The notes below the pieces were generated by a model. The model had not been told where the DNA came from and searched no databases. It saw only the letters and a program-made list of their open reading frames with translations. A program made the translations under genes and the position numbers. Positions 1 to 13,439 of a stretch of DNA of 64,000 bases are shown here, one piece after another; the first letter of the stretch is position 1; each line of letters opens with the position of its first letter. The stretch covers positions 53,070,186 to 53,134,185 of the forward strand of contig NC_029516.1 of the NCBI RefSeq assembly GCF_001577835.2, read 5' to 3'. Source of the stretch: Coturnix japonica (Eukaryota > Chordata > Aves > Galliformes > Phasianidae).

Positions 1-3000
1 CCCTGTGACCAGGAATGCTGTTTCTCCAGGCCTTGGGTATTTCCCTGGTGTGTCATCAGGCTCGTCACACCCTTTGGGTTTTGAAGATCCCACATCCTCA
101 GAGGAGAGATGCAGACTGCTACTGAAGGCTGCCCTCCCTCAGCACAGGTGCTGTGTGCTGGCTCCAGAATCACACCCAAGAGAAATATTTCCACATGCTT
201 TAGATGACGGTACCTCCAAGGTCTACAGATGTGAGGAGGGAAGTTTAGATGGGGGCTAAGAAGAAACAGAAGAATGAGCCCAATTTCCACAAGCAGTCAG
301 GGACTACCCTGCAGAAGCCATCAGGAGGAAGCTTGGCAGAAAGAACCAGGGCACTACATCAGATGCAGTCATTTTATCCACGTAATTCCCTCAAAATAAA
401 CCAACAAACAAATCCCCCTCTGTTCATCAGCAGCCTGCACAATAGCAAAGCCCTCCTTGCGTAAGCAGCACTAGAAGCTCCATGCAGAGCTCTGAGGAAA
501 GCCAGCGCAGGGAATTAGAGCTCATCATGCTGCTCGCCAGCTGACAGCAGTTCTGCCCCTTGGCCGGCAATCCCGTACCTTGCTCACCCAGGTCAGCCCA
601 ATGGGGATCGGCCCCCATATTTACCTATGGCATTTTCCCAGGCAATGCTTCCCTTGCACAGCACAGTAAGGGGCACTCTGCAGCCCAGCCACAGCCTCCT
701 CCTGTACAGGGTACAGCTTTGTGGCATTTGAAGTTATGTACAAGAGCAGCATGTGGAGCTGGCACTTCACGATGAAAAACCATACTGATGTCTGAGCATC
801 AGCCAAGATGCAGAAAGGGAAAGCACTATTCATCTAATTCAAAGGAAGGAACAGGAGACCTTTCTTCAGCTGTTAGCCCAGGGGCAGGAAAAGCCACCCT
901 GCCCTCCTTCTCCAAGTCATTTGGACCCAGATTAAGCTGCAGATACACTGTGCACTGCTGCAGCTGAGCTTCTCCCTATCCCAAAGTGACCTGGCAGCAC
1001 TGCAGAGGAACTGGCACAGAAACCAGCCTTGGCCGTGCTGTTGCATCAGAACAGCAAGCGGCTAAACAAATGAGCTGGGCAGGTTGTGAGCCAGGACCTC
1101 TTCATCAGCACTGACAGTCTTGTTTGCGTGCAGCTGGAAGGACAAAAAACTGCAGAGGATTTGTTCATTATTTGTGCTAAGTCCTGCAGCAGGATGTTTT
1201 CCTGCCCTCCAGACCTGGATCGCACAGCATTGTGCCCGCTCCAGTAGCTATACATAGAAACAATCAGCCAGCAGCCAGGGCAACACATGGTCCATAAATA
1301 GACGGTACTTAGCAGCATGCTTAAGCCCTACAGGTAGGCTGACCCTTTTATTTGGGAGGCTCTGCAGTGATTCCACTGCACAAGAGTGAGGCTTTTTCAT
1401 TTGCATTGTTTTTAGGAGAGCACAAGATCAAACCTCAGCCTAGATGAGCAAGTCATATGACTGCTGAGTGTTACTTCTCCAATCTGTCCCTTATATGATC
1501 ACATATTATAATAAATGCAAGCAACTTGAATGCAATTAGACTTGGCATTTCAGATAGTTTGGGTGAGGGGCAGATGGAAGAAGAGAACAATTTGGGGATG
1601 AATATGTGTATTCTAAAACAGAAGTACTTGAGAAGACATCAACCCATCACTAACAAGACTGGGAAGTCCAACTTGCCCAAGGGAAGGGGAGTCCTGCTAT
1701 TAATAAGCTCTGCTTAGTTTTGAAATTAAAAGGTGAAACACAAAGGCTCAGCAGTTCTCAAAGGAAGAAAAAAAGAGCCCCATGCTTTTTTCAGCATGCA
1801 AGCTGCATCACTTCTCCACAAAAACTTGCTTTTAGAAACAGATGGCAGCCTGCAAGACCTACAAATCCTTTGTCTGGAGTGGCAAACTAGGCCCTATTGC
1901 CCAAAGTCAACCATCACATTGTGAAGCACTGACCCTAACAAATCCATTATGTTTCTTTCTACCGTAGTGCTAAACCAGACAAAAATGAGTCAGACTCAAT
2001 AGGGAAGGGTGAGGGATTTTAAATCCCTTTCCCCCCCTCACTACAAAAGTGACGCTGAGGGGACAGCCCCTGCTGACCCTGCTCGGAGGAGCAGGGCCCC
2101 AACCTGCAGCCAGGGCTGCCCAGCCAGGCTGAGTAGGATGGATTTGGGATTGAAACATTTATGCTGCTCCATCCAATAGCTTTGAAGTCAGACACCTCCA
2201 TCAGCCCAACTACCCACGCAGTCAAGAGCGGATATCCAGAGCTAGAAAGGCCTTTACGTTAGGTGAATAATTAGGTCTGATGTGCTTTGTAGTTTCTCAG
2301 CCCTCCCGTTCCTGCGCTGCCAGGTAGCTGCAGGCAGTAGAATACAACTGTTTCTGTCCTGCTTTTCCCATGCCAGCTGAGCCCAAGCAACATAAAGTAA
2401 AATGGGAAAGCGACAGAAACTTCCATCAAAGAGCTGCTGCCTTCAGTGGAAAGGAAACAAGGCAGGAGCCTGCTGAGCTGGCAGACGGGTGGGAAAAGGA
2501 AAGAAGAGCCCATTCCTTGCTGTGAGGACTTGGTACAGCTTGATGCGCACAGGGAAATACCCACTGCTGGCACCACATGCAGACACCTCCCGACGAAGTG
2601 TCTGTCAGAGAGAAAAATCTGTATGAAAAACACTGTGTGCAGACTTCGAATGATGCAGCTGCTTCCATCTTGCACACTTAGCAATGAGATAGAGCCAAAA
2701 AAGAGAAGGCGGCAGTGTCCTCAGGGCAACATATCGGCTAGATTTTTCACACATTGGTAGGAATTGCCCCCCATCTCCCTTCACCAGTTTTCCTGGGCAT
2801 AAAACAATCTCTCAAGGACATGGCAACAATGACACTGAAATTCAAAGTGCTGAGATCAAACACGCAAAGCTGGTGCTCATTGTGGCTCAATTACATCGCC
2901 TATCTGAAGGCTCGAGCTTATTATTTAAGACAGTACAACAGTCATTTTAATCACAGCCATTGCATATTGCTTGGAGAACATCTAGAAAGCCAAAGAATGC

Positions 3001-4189
3001 CGTGGAGATTTATTATCCTGCAGTGCCAGAGTTAATGACACAGCTCTCTCCTCAGTGTCTTTCTGCTTCTGGTTTACCACCTGTTTGCACCAGAGGATCT
3101 GGAATGAAGATACGTTGGCTGTGGATCAAAGGCTGGACGCACAAGTGCCTGTGCTGTGACTTCCCTTTCAGGACTGCAGATTATTTATGTAAAGCTCCTG
3201 TTTTCCTCTTGAGGTTTTAAACTTGAAAGTTCACGCGCAGAAAAGGTGCACCACTGAGCTTCAGCAGAACAGAAATAACTCTCCCAAAGTCCTTCCCAAA
3301 GACACAATGTGAAGATCTGTGCCATGACCGACACAACAATACACCCGAGCAGTCTGTCTGCTGGCAGCCTTCTGAGTTTGCATTTTCTTCTATAAATATT
3401 TAACATACAAGAACTGTTCATGTTACCCACTTTGCCCAAAGTGTTTTGACAGCCATGCTCACCCTATGACAATGATGCTCTATTTAACACCGCAGCTGCA
3501 GACAGGAGGATCTGGTTTCGGTTTTATACAATATTGTGAAACCCGTAACCTCACCGAAAATAAACCAGATAATACATTTTTAAGGAGTAGAACCCAAACG
3601 CATCACTAAGACGATCATCAGCAAGCCACGACAATAAAGGAAAACATAACTTCACAGGAACTCACCAATGCACTCATCTATTAAAAAGCCTGCTGCAAAC
3701 ACTTCAGTATGATCAGATGAACTGAGCAAGGGTGTTCAGCCTCCCACTGTGCTGCAGTGCAACATTACATCCTTTCAGGCCATTTCAGTGCACAGATTCA
3801 TCTGAATACGGCCATTTACTCTTAAGACAGCTCATAAACACAGCACGATTAGCCATATATCTTGCAGTGTTTTTTGCCCGAGTTACTCACTCAAACCTTA
3901 ATGCACTTAACACAGCTTTATGACTCCTCACACATCATTAGCGTCTTAATACACTAGAATTCAGATCCCCTGCTCATAACAATATTATCAGAAAGGTTAC
4001 AAGTGCTTTTTGAAACCACAACAAAGCGTAAGGAAGAGCTGGTTTGTTTTTAAACCTGGGAAGGTGGTAGATTAGGAACAGAAGAAAACGTACAGAGCCC
4101 CTTTTCCCTGTGCTTTCTGCTCCTATCTCTCTCTTTTACTGAGTTTTGGGGACAAAACTAAACCTTAGTGAATCTATGTGGGGTAATAC

Positions 4190-4258
4190 TGGTGGTAGGT
4201 AGACAGTTGGACCAAATGATCTTAGAGGCCTTTTCCAACCCCAGTGACTCTATGGTCC
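4190..4258 (+). repeat. CR1 LINE 3' end fragment
   Basis: It contains the usual CR1 tail phrasing: a GGACCAAATGATCTTAGAGG block, TTCCAACCCC, then a TGACTCTATGG end related to the CR1 terminal octamer. It is short and 5'-truncated, as most avian CR1 copies are. Confidence 0.75.
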
Positions 4259-7200
4259 TATTGAACCCACGATGCTAAACTGACCTATGGATTCAGAAAA
4301 TAAGGATACCAACTACTTTGGCATTTTGCTTTTATTACTTAAAAAACAAAAAACGAGGGAATGGGTCCGGTGAGATCACATCATCAATCACACAAGCCTC
4401 AGTTTTGGGTGTGATAATAGTATATTACCAACACAGATGGTCTGCTGCTTAGTGTAAACGTCCCTTTTTAGCTATTCATACAATGCAGGCGAGTGCTAGG
4501 ACAGAGTCAGGAGTCATCAACATGAAGCACTGACAAAATATGAGCTGATGACTGAAAGCTGAGACAGATTTTGAATTGCAAGTAGTTTTCAGATCTCAAC
4601 CGTTATCAACTACAATAGATGCTGGGCACTCCGCTGCAGTATTTGCTGCGAGCAATTCATTCCCAGCTCAAGGCAAGACCCAAATCAGCACCTTTTCTCC
4701 CCAGTGCTTGCACAGACCTGCAGGCAAGGAGCACAAACACACCCCAGCCACAAGACATCACATTTGCTCATTCTTAGTCCTGTTGAAAGCCCAAGAGCTG
4801 AACTAACTGCCCCGAGCCCTCGGGTCAGCGCCAGGGCAGGCACTGCAAGGACCTCCGCTCTCCCTCACCTGCTGGTGAGGACAAAGCACGGCTGAGGGGT
4901 CAGCATTCATTAAAGCCCGGCTGTTATGGGAAGTTCAGCCTGCATTACACTAGAGGGTTTTTTCTTTTTTCTTAATTTAAATCAGCGCGTTAGACTGAGC
5001 TCTTTCATTCCCCTCCCAACTCACAACCCTGCGGGCAGCTCCAAGAAGAAAGAGAACAAAGACGTAGGCATAGAAACTATAGAAGTTATTAACCAGAACA
5101 GCTAACGTTAAAGTTAACATCTCCCAGCACCATTCCCCTCTCTCTGAGCATGACATAAGACAATAGCTACAGCTGCCTCACCCTATGCAGATGTTCATAT
5201 TCATACAAGAAAAAAAATGCTTGCTTAATAGCATTCCTTACACCGGGATTCTTTAGTTCTTACTCATTCCTCGATTTAAGACTGAAGCATTAGACCAAAT
5301 ATCCCTGCTTGAATTAAGACAGTCAAACAACATCTGTTATCACACTTGCTAAAGCCAGAAAGAGCCAACATATTTGTAAATGCTAGTAAGACAAGCCTAT
5401 CCCAAGTAGCATCATCTCGGGAAAAGGCTAAACACGTGATCCATCTGTGCTGATGAGCTGCTATGCTGATTTCCAGAGATAAATATTCTCCCTTTAGTAG
5501 ATTCATAATGGTAGACATTAAAGACAAAGCTTGACAACCTGCAAAGGAGTGCATTAAAGACATCTTAGTACCATTCTTCCAGACCTTGACACTGCTGACA
5601 TGTTTACAAGGCAAAACATACAGGAGAATGCACCACTCAAAGCTCAGTGTCAGGGCATACATCCACGAGCTGCGCTCTTACAAAGCACCTGACAATTTTT
5701 AAGCATTGCAAGTCATGACCTGGCATCTCATCTCCATGTATTACACAAAGGTGCCTTCCTTTCTGTTTTAAAGAAGAAAGGAAGAAAGATTCTGCCCCCC
5801 AATACTTGGTGCAGTGTAATTATATGTTGTAATATTGGATAAATAAAGCATTACCTCCATGAGACAAAAGGTCCCATCCTACAACTTGTAGTATCACTAT
5901 TCATCTCTCCTATTCCATCCAGCATCACAGCTGAGACAAATTCTGTGTTAACAGAGCTATTGTTTTGTTTTCCAGCATAAAATTACTCTGGATTTCAAAT
6001 TAACGTTTGCTTTATGCTGGGCAATAGTTTGACAAGAACACCACATGGGAATACTGATAGAAATAAAAACAGTGCTGTGTGAATAACCAACTCATCAGCA
6101 AATCCTCCCTGCCCTCAATGAAAAGCCAAATATTTACTCAGTCATACAGTGCATTCTTCACTCCAATACTTCCTAGTTTGAATTTAAACATAAAGAAAGC
6201 TCTCTCTCTTTCCAGAGCATCCCATGGGAATGCAGAGGGTGATGTTCCCACATCACGCTGGACCCATCTCAGCTGGTCACACAGTAAGGAAGTGGGCTCC
6301 TCCACTTGGGCTGGACTATCAGCTTCCTGACAGCCTCCCCAGCAGTGAGAATCTGCACTGAGGATCCTGTCTGCCATCTCCCACCAGCATTAGCAATACA
6401 CACGTGGACCATGGCAGCATCCTCCTGTCCCACAGGGCTTCAGCCATACCAGGATATAGAGCAGTTAAAAAACAGGCTGCTCGGCCCATTGGATCAATGT
6501 TTCACTGGGAAATCAGCAGTTGGGTGCGTGCTTGGTTTTGCTATTTCATCACAGACAGCTGTGTCCTCTCATTTGCCAGTCACAAGACACCAGAAGCACA
6601 TTTTACACCTGGGCAGCCCAACATAAAAATCATTCAGTCACACTCACTTCTCCCTTGCATCTACAGCTCCTGCCAACACCGGCAACACGGCATCACATGC
6701 CATCACACACCGACTGCTTTGTGCATGAAAATAGCTACGCATGGAAATGAGCATATGTATATAGCAGCTAAAGAAAAAGAAAATGCTAATTTATACAGAC
6801 AATTCCAACCATCCATGAAAAGCAGCAGCCACTACACACCCACAGCGATTGAGGTGGGGTTTATTTTCATTTCCTTTTTTTAATCCTACCATTGTTTACA
6901 CAAAATGGTATTTCAGCTTAAGCCCCTCCACCCTTCCCCACGTTTAGCCTTTAACATGACAAGAGATCACCAAAGAGGGGGTAGAGGGAAGATTCTACCC
7001 TTTGTGCTGTGCAACCCACTACTTGCAGTTTCAAAGCCCGCTTTGACTCCATTGGATACACAGTATGTTTCAACAGCAGCAGCAACAACCATCAATACCA
7101 GATCCCAGAACTACTGCAATGTGATAAATAACATGGCTGCAAAGCTAAGTTCATGCTTTAAGAGGAGAGAAAAGCTTGCTTTACATGAGTGGCATTGCCC

Positions 7201-8699
7201 CTGAACACAAAACAAGAACTGATGGCATTTTTGTACAGAATGTTTACGTTTGTTCACCACTCAGAGGTTTTCTAGGCAGATTCACTAAAACCACTTCCCC
7301 CTAATGTTGTACTGTGCCAAGAGTTTGGCTTTTTCCCCACTGTCACTCAAAGCAGGTCACTAAGGTCTAGCAAAGCCCTTCAGCCTTACTCTACAAAGAG
7401 TACATTTTAGCAATGGAATACTCTTCCCACTTCACTCCTTCGAAGCATGTTTTGATGTTTTGAAGTTATTGTCAGTGCATTTGGCCAATGTGCAGAAGAA
7501 CGAGGAAGAAGCAAGACCCCATACCTGGAGAGAATGTGGCTTCACATTCCCAAACAGGCACTTTCTTTTTGCCTAGCACACCCCAATCAGGTTGCTCTCC
7601 ATTCAGATAGTGATCAGACCACTCACTAAAGATGTTTGACTCCAAGCAAGGAGCACAAATTACATCACTTATTTTTTCCTATACTGATAATATAACGGAG
7701 GCTTCTTCAGGCATCCCAATATCTGACACCTGGAAAAGGCTGTATACCACAACATTAAACAGGCCTGCTACTGTAGTTTTTACTAAAAGCCATAGCAACA
7801 GAAAAAGCCCACTCCTACTGACAGTAGTATACCTTCTACTGTGCTATTACAGCATCCCTTGGTAGTAAAAAAGACTAAAGTCTCTCATACCCTCAGAAGG
7901 CTAAGTGGAAATGTCAGCTTATTGAGCAAGAGAAAAACCACAAAATTCTCCTTAGTTTAGCATTAGAAAGTCATGGCTACCAATACAAGAACAGATTTGC
8001 CAACCCAATCAATTGGTTGGTTCCTTACTTTCAAGGGAATATAATATAAAAACTCAAAGGAAAGCAAACGTATAACAAGCATTACACCAGGGGAGAGGAG
8101 CATTCCAGTCTCTCTGGCACATATGAAGTATAGAGAATGAAACCCATATTACTAAAGCATATTAACACATTACGGCCGTTAGCAGTTCCACAGATGGTCT
8201 GTTATCCAAGGGAGTCACTCCTTGTTGAAGGTTACCATTACTGGCTATGATGCTTGTCAATAATATTGACAACTCTTTGCAAGGGGCTCGGTTTCCTTCA
8301 GCTGCAGAATTTCTCATACAGAAGTCAAGTCTGCAGTGAACAGTTCAGAAATCATCTCCACACACTTTAAGTTAAATAAATAAATAACGGTTTACTTAAA
8401 CAGACCAAAGTCGAGAGCTTTGGCTTTATAGTATAAAATCTTAACTCAACTTAGATTTCTATCAAAAGCACTTCCTACATTCATACAAAATGTCAAATGA
8501 CAAAATGTCATTTGCCAGCTACTCCGTTCTGTTCCTCATCCATGAAACTTGCTTATTCCAGCAAGATCCAGAAGATTTAGTGCTGCATTTGAGCATCGTG
8601 TTTTAACGAAAGGAGGCAATGTTAGGCCCAATCCTTCACTAGCCCTGTAACGATCAGAAATCCTAAGCAGCCTGCAGCCTTTCAGTACCTAAATGGGTA

Positions 8700-9006
8700 C
8701 TAGAAATAAAAAGGGGACAGACTCTTCAGAAGGGTGAGCTGTGACAGGACAAGGGACAATGATTTCAAACTGAAAGAGAGGAGATTAAGACTGGATATGA
8801 GGAAGAAGCTTCTTACAGTCAGGGTGGTGAGGCACTGGAGCAGGTTGCCCAGTGATGTGGTGGATGCCCCATCCCTGGAGATTCTCAGTGTCAGGCTGGA
8901 CGGGGCTCTGAGCAACCTGATCTACCTGTGGGTGTCCCTGTTCAGTGCAAGGGGTTGGATCACACGGCCTTTAAAGGTCCCTTCCATCTGAAACAACGCT
9001 ATGATC
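8700..9006 (+). repeat. CR1 LINE, 5'-truncated
   Basis: The copy shows CR1 3'-region landmarks in order: a GACAGGACAAGGGACAATG block, AGGAAGAAGCTTCTTACAGT, GGTTGCCCAGTGATGTGGTG, GATGCCCCATCCCTGGAG, GGTTGGATCACACGGCC and the tail GCTATGATCC. It keeps the end of the reverse-transcriptase frame and the 3' UTR only. It lies in DENND5B intron 1, antisense to the gene. Confidence 0.93.
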
Positions 9007-10489
9007 CTACTGCAAGTGCTCCTGAGGTGCACATTAAGATCTGTTAAATTGTATGAGCCACCTCCTCCTCTGCTGGTACAAGTCTCACCCACATCCATGT
9101 TGCTCCACCTGGGCACTCCCCCCCATGCATGCTTTGCAGTGCTCTAGATTGCACTTTAAAAACCAAAAAACAAAACTCCCATAGCTTGTTTTTCATTTGT
9201 CACAATTGGGTGAGTCACAAACAGGAACTGCAACTGTTCAGAAATCCCTTGGTCGAGGGAAATTCATTAATATATTTCCAGTAACCCAAGAGGGAAAAAC
9301 CCACTCCCTTATTTGGGAAAGGCCACACACACATGACGTTGCATCAGTGTAGTAATGCCACCACATTTCTCTTGTTGAAGCCTGGCCCTCCAGCATGACC
9401 TGGTGTGAAGGAAGTTGGGTGGAGAACCAGGCTCGCTGCAGCCAGGCTGTGCAACACGAGAGCACGCAGGTGCCAAGCACACACAAGACAATAAAAGCTT
9501 TGGCTTTCTAAAAATAAAAGCCTGTAGACAAGCAGCATGGTTAGCCAGACTGCAACACACACACACGGTTTGTTTTTCAGCGTTATGAGCTCAGATAGTG
9601 TTTCATTGTTGAAGGAAATTAATTCTCAATGCCTGACCATTTACTGCAAGAGGTAGAAGCAGTGATTAGTTTGCCCAAGACACTCAACATGCCCACTTAA
9701 CATGAGCATAAGTTGTCCCAGCAGCTGCTGGGCTGGACACAGCAAGAAATAAATAGCTGATCCTGCACATGTAGCTCTCTCTCACTAGCCTCCAGAACAC
9801 CACATTCCTTCCCTCACTATAAGGCACTGCTTTCTCTTTGACTCTCATGTATTCTGAATATTTTTCCCTTAAACTGTAGAATTTATTCACAGCTCTTCTA
9901 CAGAGTTTAATATGGATCAAAGCAAAACGTAATGGCGGCTACAACCATGAGAAACCCTCACGCCTTGCGTGCACACACACTTGAAGTTCACAAGTATGAA
10001 AAAATAACGTAATAGAAACAGTTTAATTTAGTATTAGGTATTTTTCTTCAAGGCAATGTTAAGTATTTGCTATAATGCATTCATTTAAACATATGCATGT
10101 TCAAGGCCGTTGGTCTCAAGATGAGCATACCTGAAAGAAGCAGGCATGAAGATGAAAGCAAACTGAAATGCATTTTCTATCAGCCCTGAACATGAGAGAA
10201 AAACCATTCCTCATCCTTTTTAGTGCAGCTCAGCAGCAAAGAGAAACCAATATTGAAAATGTCACGCTTTTCAAGATATTTCATGTCAAATACACCGCTT
10301 TCCTTCTCTGATCACTCAATGCCAAGAAATCCTTACAGCTTCCTTTCCTCCCTCAAGTCACCAGATTCTTCTTCCACCCTTGGCTGAGAGCTCAGTGATA
10401 GTGCCACAAGTGCCTGGATGGCATTATCATCCATACACTGCTTTGCTGCGTGCCTGGATGCGCTACCAAGTTAGCGATAGCTTCCACAA

Positions 10490-10557
10490 TTTTGGGGGAG
10501 TTGGACTGGATGACCTTTAGGGGTCCCTTCCAGCTCAAAAGATTCTGTGACTCTATT
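10490..10557 (+). repeat. CR1 LINE 3' end fragment
   Basis: A short CR1 tail with a GGAGTTGGACTGGATGACC block, GGGGTCCCTTCCAGCTC and a GATTCTGTGACTCTATT end. It is 5'-truncated and lies in DENND5B intron 1. Confidence 0.85.
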
Positions 10558-12499
10558 ACGTTCTATGAAAGTGAACTGACTTAGACAACTATGAATTCTC
10601 CACAGCCAACTGTGGAGCAGCTTCCCATGCTGCCCCAGCCCTGCAGAAGCTGAAAGCCCTGTGAGGATCTGTAACTCCTGCTCCCTTGCCCACAGGAGAG
10701 GCCCCAGGCCTGCAGCTCACCTCCTGCCCCACTCCTCTGCCAAGTTCGGGCCTGGCACAAGGTATTGGAGCTTTGTGTGCTGGAGCTGCTGAGGGACTCC
10801 AGTGTTTGGAGATAAGCAGGTTCTTAATTACTTCTTTTTGCTCAATTAGGGATGATCTGCACAGCAGCTTAAGTGACAGCACTTCTCAGGGAAGGCACGA
10901 CTTACCTCAGCAGCTTCTATAAGCACAAAGCTGGAGGGATGGAAAGCCATCACATCTACAATTCCACACTGAAATAACAGGATCGTTTCTTTCCAGAAAA
11001 CACTGTAAAAGCATTTTTAGAAAGAAACAGCCTCATTTGTGGGTGTTCCTTTACAGAACGGTCCATCTGCTTCCTTGAACATCTTCCTGCCTGTATATTC
11101 CACTTAGGAATTAAATCCTCATAGCTTCATTTTTGGAACCCATAACAGTTTCATATGCTAACTCCCTGGTGCCTGCCTATGGCGGCATTAGCTCTCCCCA
11201 GGCTTTAGCAGAAATATTTTCTCAGCTATACCTAAAGCCTTAGTTAATTTTTGCACGGCTGCATTACACGCATGGCTCACAGCACTGCCTGTTCCTCTCC
11301 AGCACTTCCAACTGCTCAGCTCCCAGCTGATAGCAGAAAGCTCTTGTCACGAGTCCCTAAAAATACACCACGGCTAATAGCAGTCGCATCATAGCTCTGT
11401 TACTCCAGTTCTTCCTTTGCTACGTCCCAGCCCTCCTAGGTGCTGATGGTGCCTCACGCATTGCCATCACCAGGCTCTGTGTGAACACCTCTGTGCATCT
11501 CGCTGGGAAACTGAGCAGAAAGCAGCAAAAGGCACATTGTGAAGTCCAGGCCACCATCAGGGAAGGCACACGCTGCTGCCCAATGCTGCCTTAAAAATGA
11601 GCTCTCTTCAGAATGCAGAATTCGAGGCAACTCAGAGTTTGAGCTGCCCACACCCCAATGGGGCACGTTATGCAAATCAAATGCTGAGCTCCATCAGCTG
11701 GGCAAAGGCTCAGAAGCCAGGAGGTCGCTATTAAAAGCAATAAAACCAAAACACGTAACTGCGGTCACCAGCACGTGTTAGAAAACAAACAGCTGGCAGC
11801 CTGCTTGGCTGACGCTTCAGCTCTGAGCCCCTAGGGCTGCATCGACCGTGCGTTCAATGCAAAGACAATGGGACAAGATACAGACACCTAAGCCAAGGGA
11901 AGGCTCTGTGGCACTTCAGGTGATCCTATCGCCCTCCTACAGCCAGCATAGATGTGAACTTCAACCAGGGTGCATGGGTCAGCAATGCGGATCACACAGC
12001 CTCCCTCTTACACAACACAAGGCCATGTCCTTCCTGCTGCAGCACCAGAGACCTCGCAGGCCCCACTGCCTGCACCTGTCCCATGCAGGTCCCTTACCCA
12101 CAGCAGGAGCACATATGGGCAGTGGGACCTATGGACCTTAGTGCTTACAGGCTCCTAACTTAGAGAGGAAACATTCTGCTTCTACACAATTATGCCCCAT
12201 CACTAAGCTTACAGTCAGCCCCGCTGTACACATAACAATCAACTTAAACATTTCCTTTCAGATGAGCACAGTAACATTTAGGAGAGAGTACAGGCTTCCC
12301 TAACATAATGTGCTCAAATCTGGGTATAAGCTCCAACAATAAATATGTCTGAATATCCCAATCCCACAGTAATAATCTCATTCTTGGATCTGTAACATTC
12401 TCTGGGGGTGGAGCGAGAAGGATGCGGGAAGACTATTTCCGAACAGGCAGAAGACATGAAAGAAAGCAAGGCAACCGGCGATGCAATTGCATTCATTTA

Positions 12500-13150
12500 T
12501 TCGGTTCTTCCCACATCCCTCCCCCCGGTTTGCAGCACACAACAGGGACGCACACGCATTCTCCCGGCACCGAGCTGTGCCGCGGGGCTCTGCAGGGTTC
12601 CGCAGCAAACCCAGCAGCGGGGCCGGAGCTGTCTCCCGTACCGGCTTCGCCCGGCCCGGAGCTCGCCCCCCACCCTCGTTCCCCGGAGGCCCGACGCCCC
12701 TTCCGCGGGGTGAGCGGACATTTTGCGGCAGCCGCTCCCCGTCCCCTCGCCGTGCCCGGTCTCTCACCTGCCAGCTCGTCGGGCTCCAGCCCGCTCTCCG
12801 CGTCGATGCCGCAGAGCACGAAGTAGTGGGCGAAGCGGCACGGGGCCGCGCCGGGCCCGGGGGCGCCGCTCCCGCTCATCCCGGCGGCGGCGGCTCCGGC
12901 TCCGTGCGGCAGCTCGGCGGGCTCACGGAGCGCCGCCCCCCATCCCCGGCTACAGGCACCGGGCGCTGCCGAAGGGCTCTGGGCGGCTCCAGGCGGGCAC
13001 CGAGCGGCGGCGGCTCCGACCCCGCTGTCAGCTGAGAGGGGCGGGCAGCAGGCGGTGCTGTACCGCCGGTCCGCCCCCGCGGGGCTTTTAAACGCTGCGC
13101 GGTCGCGGCACCGCCCCGCCGGGACCCCCGGTGTGCTGGGCTATGGGGGG
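12500..13150 (-). promoter_or_regulatory. DENND5B: DENND5B CpG-island promoter
   Basis: Base composition changes abruptly to very GC- and CpG-rich sequence with several CCGCCC/GGGCGG (Sp1-like) boxes. The island covers DENND5B coding exon 1 and its presumed 5' UTR and start site (about 12880-13050), with no TATA box at a sensible place. Long GC-rich reading frames on the opposite strand (for example 12481-13035, Arg/Pro/Gly-rich) are composition artefacts. The exact start site cannot be fixed from sequence alone. Confidence 0.8.
12768..12879 (-). CDS. DENND5B: DENND5B coding exon 1 (N-terminus of DENN-domain Rab GEF)
   Basis: The minus strand opens with ATG at 12879 and encodes 37 codons plus one base before a consensus donor (CAG, then GTGAG, donor bases 12767-12766). 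The peptide has a Gly/Pro/Ala-rich start, then [20 protein letters not shown] and DELA. This matches the N-terminus of vertebrate DENND5B as I remember it, where the same phase-1 junction precedes an ENFDQ-type exon; DENND5A has a related but different start (ADYFVICGLD). The family are DENN-domain guanine nucleotide exchange factors (uDENN/cDENN/dDENN plus RUN and PLAT domains) linked to Rab39-type GTPases and membrane trafficking. Only the beginning of the upstream DENN region is present. The next exon is not in 1-12767, so the rest of the gene lies beyond the left edge. The exon sits inside a CpG island. Paralogue choice rests on the [11 protein letters not shown] signature and the ETFBKMT/AMN1 neighbours. 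Confidence 0.93.
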
Positions 13151-13439
13151 CGCTGCCACACAAAAAGCAGCGGGTGGGGAACTGCGCTCCGGCTGATCGT
13201 AGCGTCTTCCTGTGGGAATGGAGGAGGGTTTTGTTAGGACAAAGGTCCGAAAGACAGAAGTGAGCTGTAGAGAGCAAGTGATGGATGAGCGTGGGGCAGA
13301 AAAGGTCTCCTCTCGTGTACCATAAACAGTTTTAATCATATCACGGTTATCATCAGGACAACTGACTCCTTGTTGCACACACAAGGCAAAATCTAAAGCG
13401 CTTCTTCATTCAGGCTAGAGGAGTGAGCCCATGAAAACC

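Larger units (their letters stand above)
1..12767 (-). other. DENND5B: DENND5B intron 1 (partial)
   Basis: This is the sequence downstream of the exon 1 donor on the minus strand. I looked for the expected second exon (ENFDQ...LRRTFKSK type peptide) in all minus frames and did not find it. The reading frames here, up to 159 aa, lack recognisable domains and look fortuitous. Recognisable contents are short CR1 LINE 3' pieces at 4190-4258, 8700-9006 and 10490-10557, plus a small CA tract near 9555. The rest is unique-looking AT-rich sequence in which I see no gene. Confidence 0.8.

Noticed and set aside
5276-5662. 128-aa minus-strand frame
   Set aside because: Hydrophobic chance translation of AT-rich sequence; does not resemble any DENND5B exon.
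6404-6883. 159-aa frame in DENND5B intron 1
   Set aside because: No recognised domain, His/Cys/Ser-rich chance composition, overlapping other frames of equal quality.
12481-13035. 184-aa Arg/Pro/Gly-rich frame on the plus strand
   Set aside because: It is antisense to DENND5B exon 1 within a CpG island, where stop codons are scarce by composition. No domain is seen.
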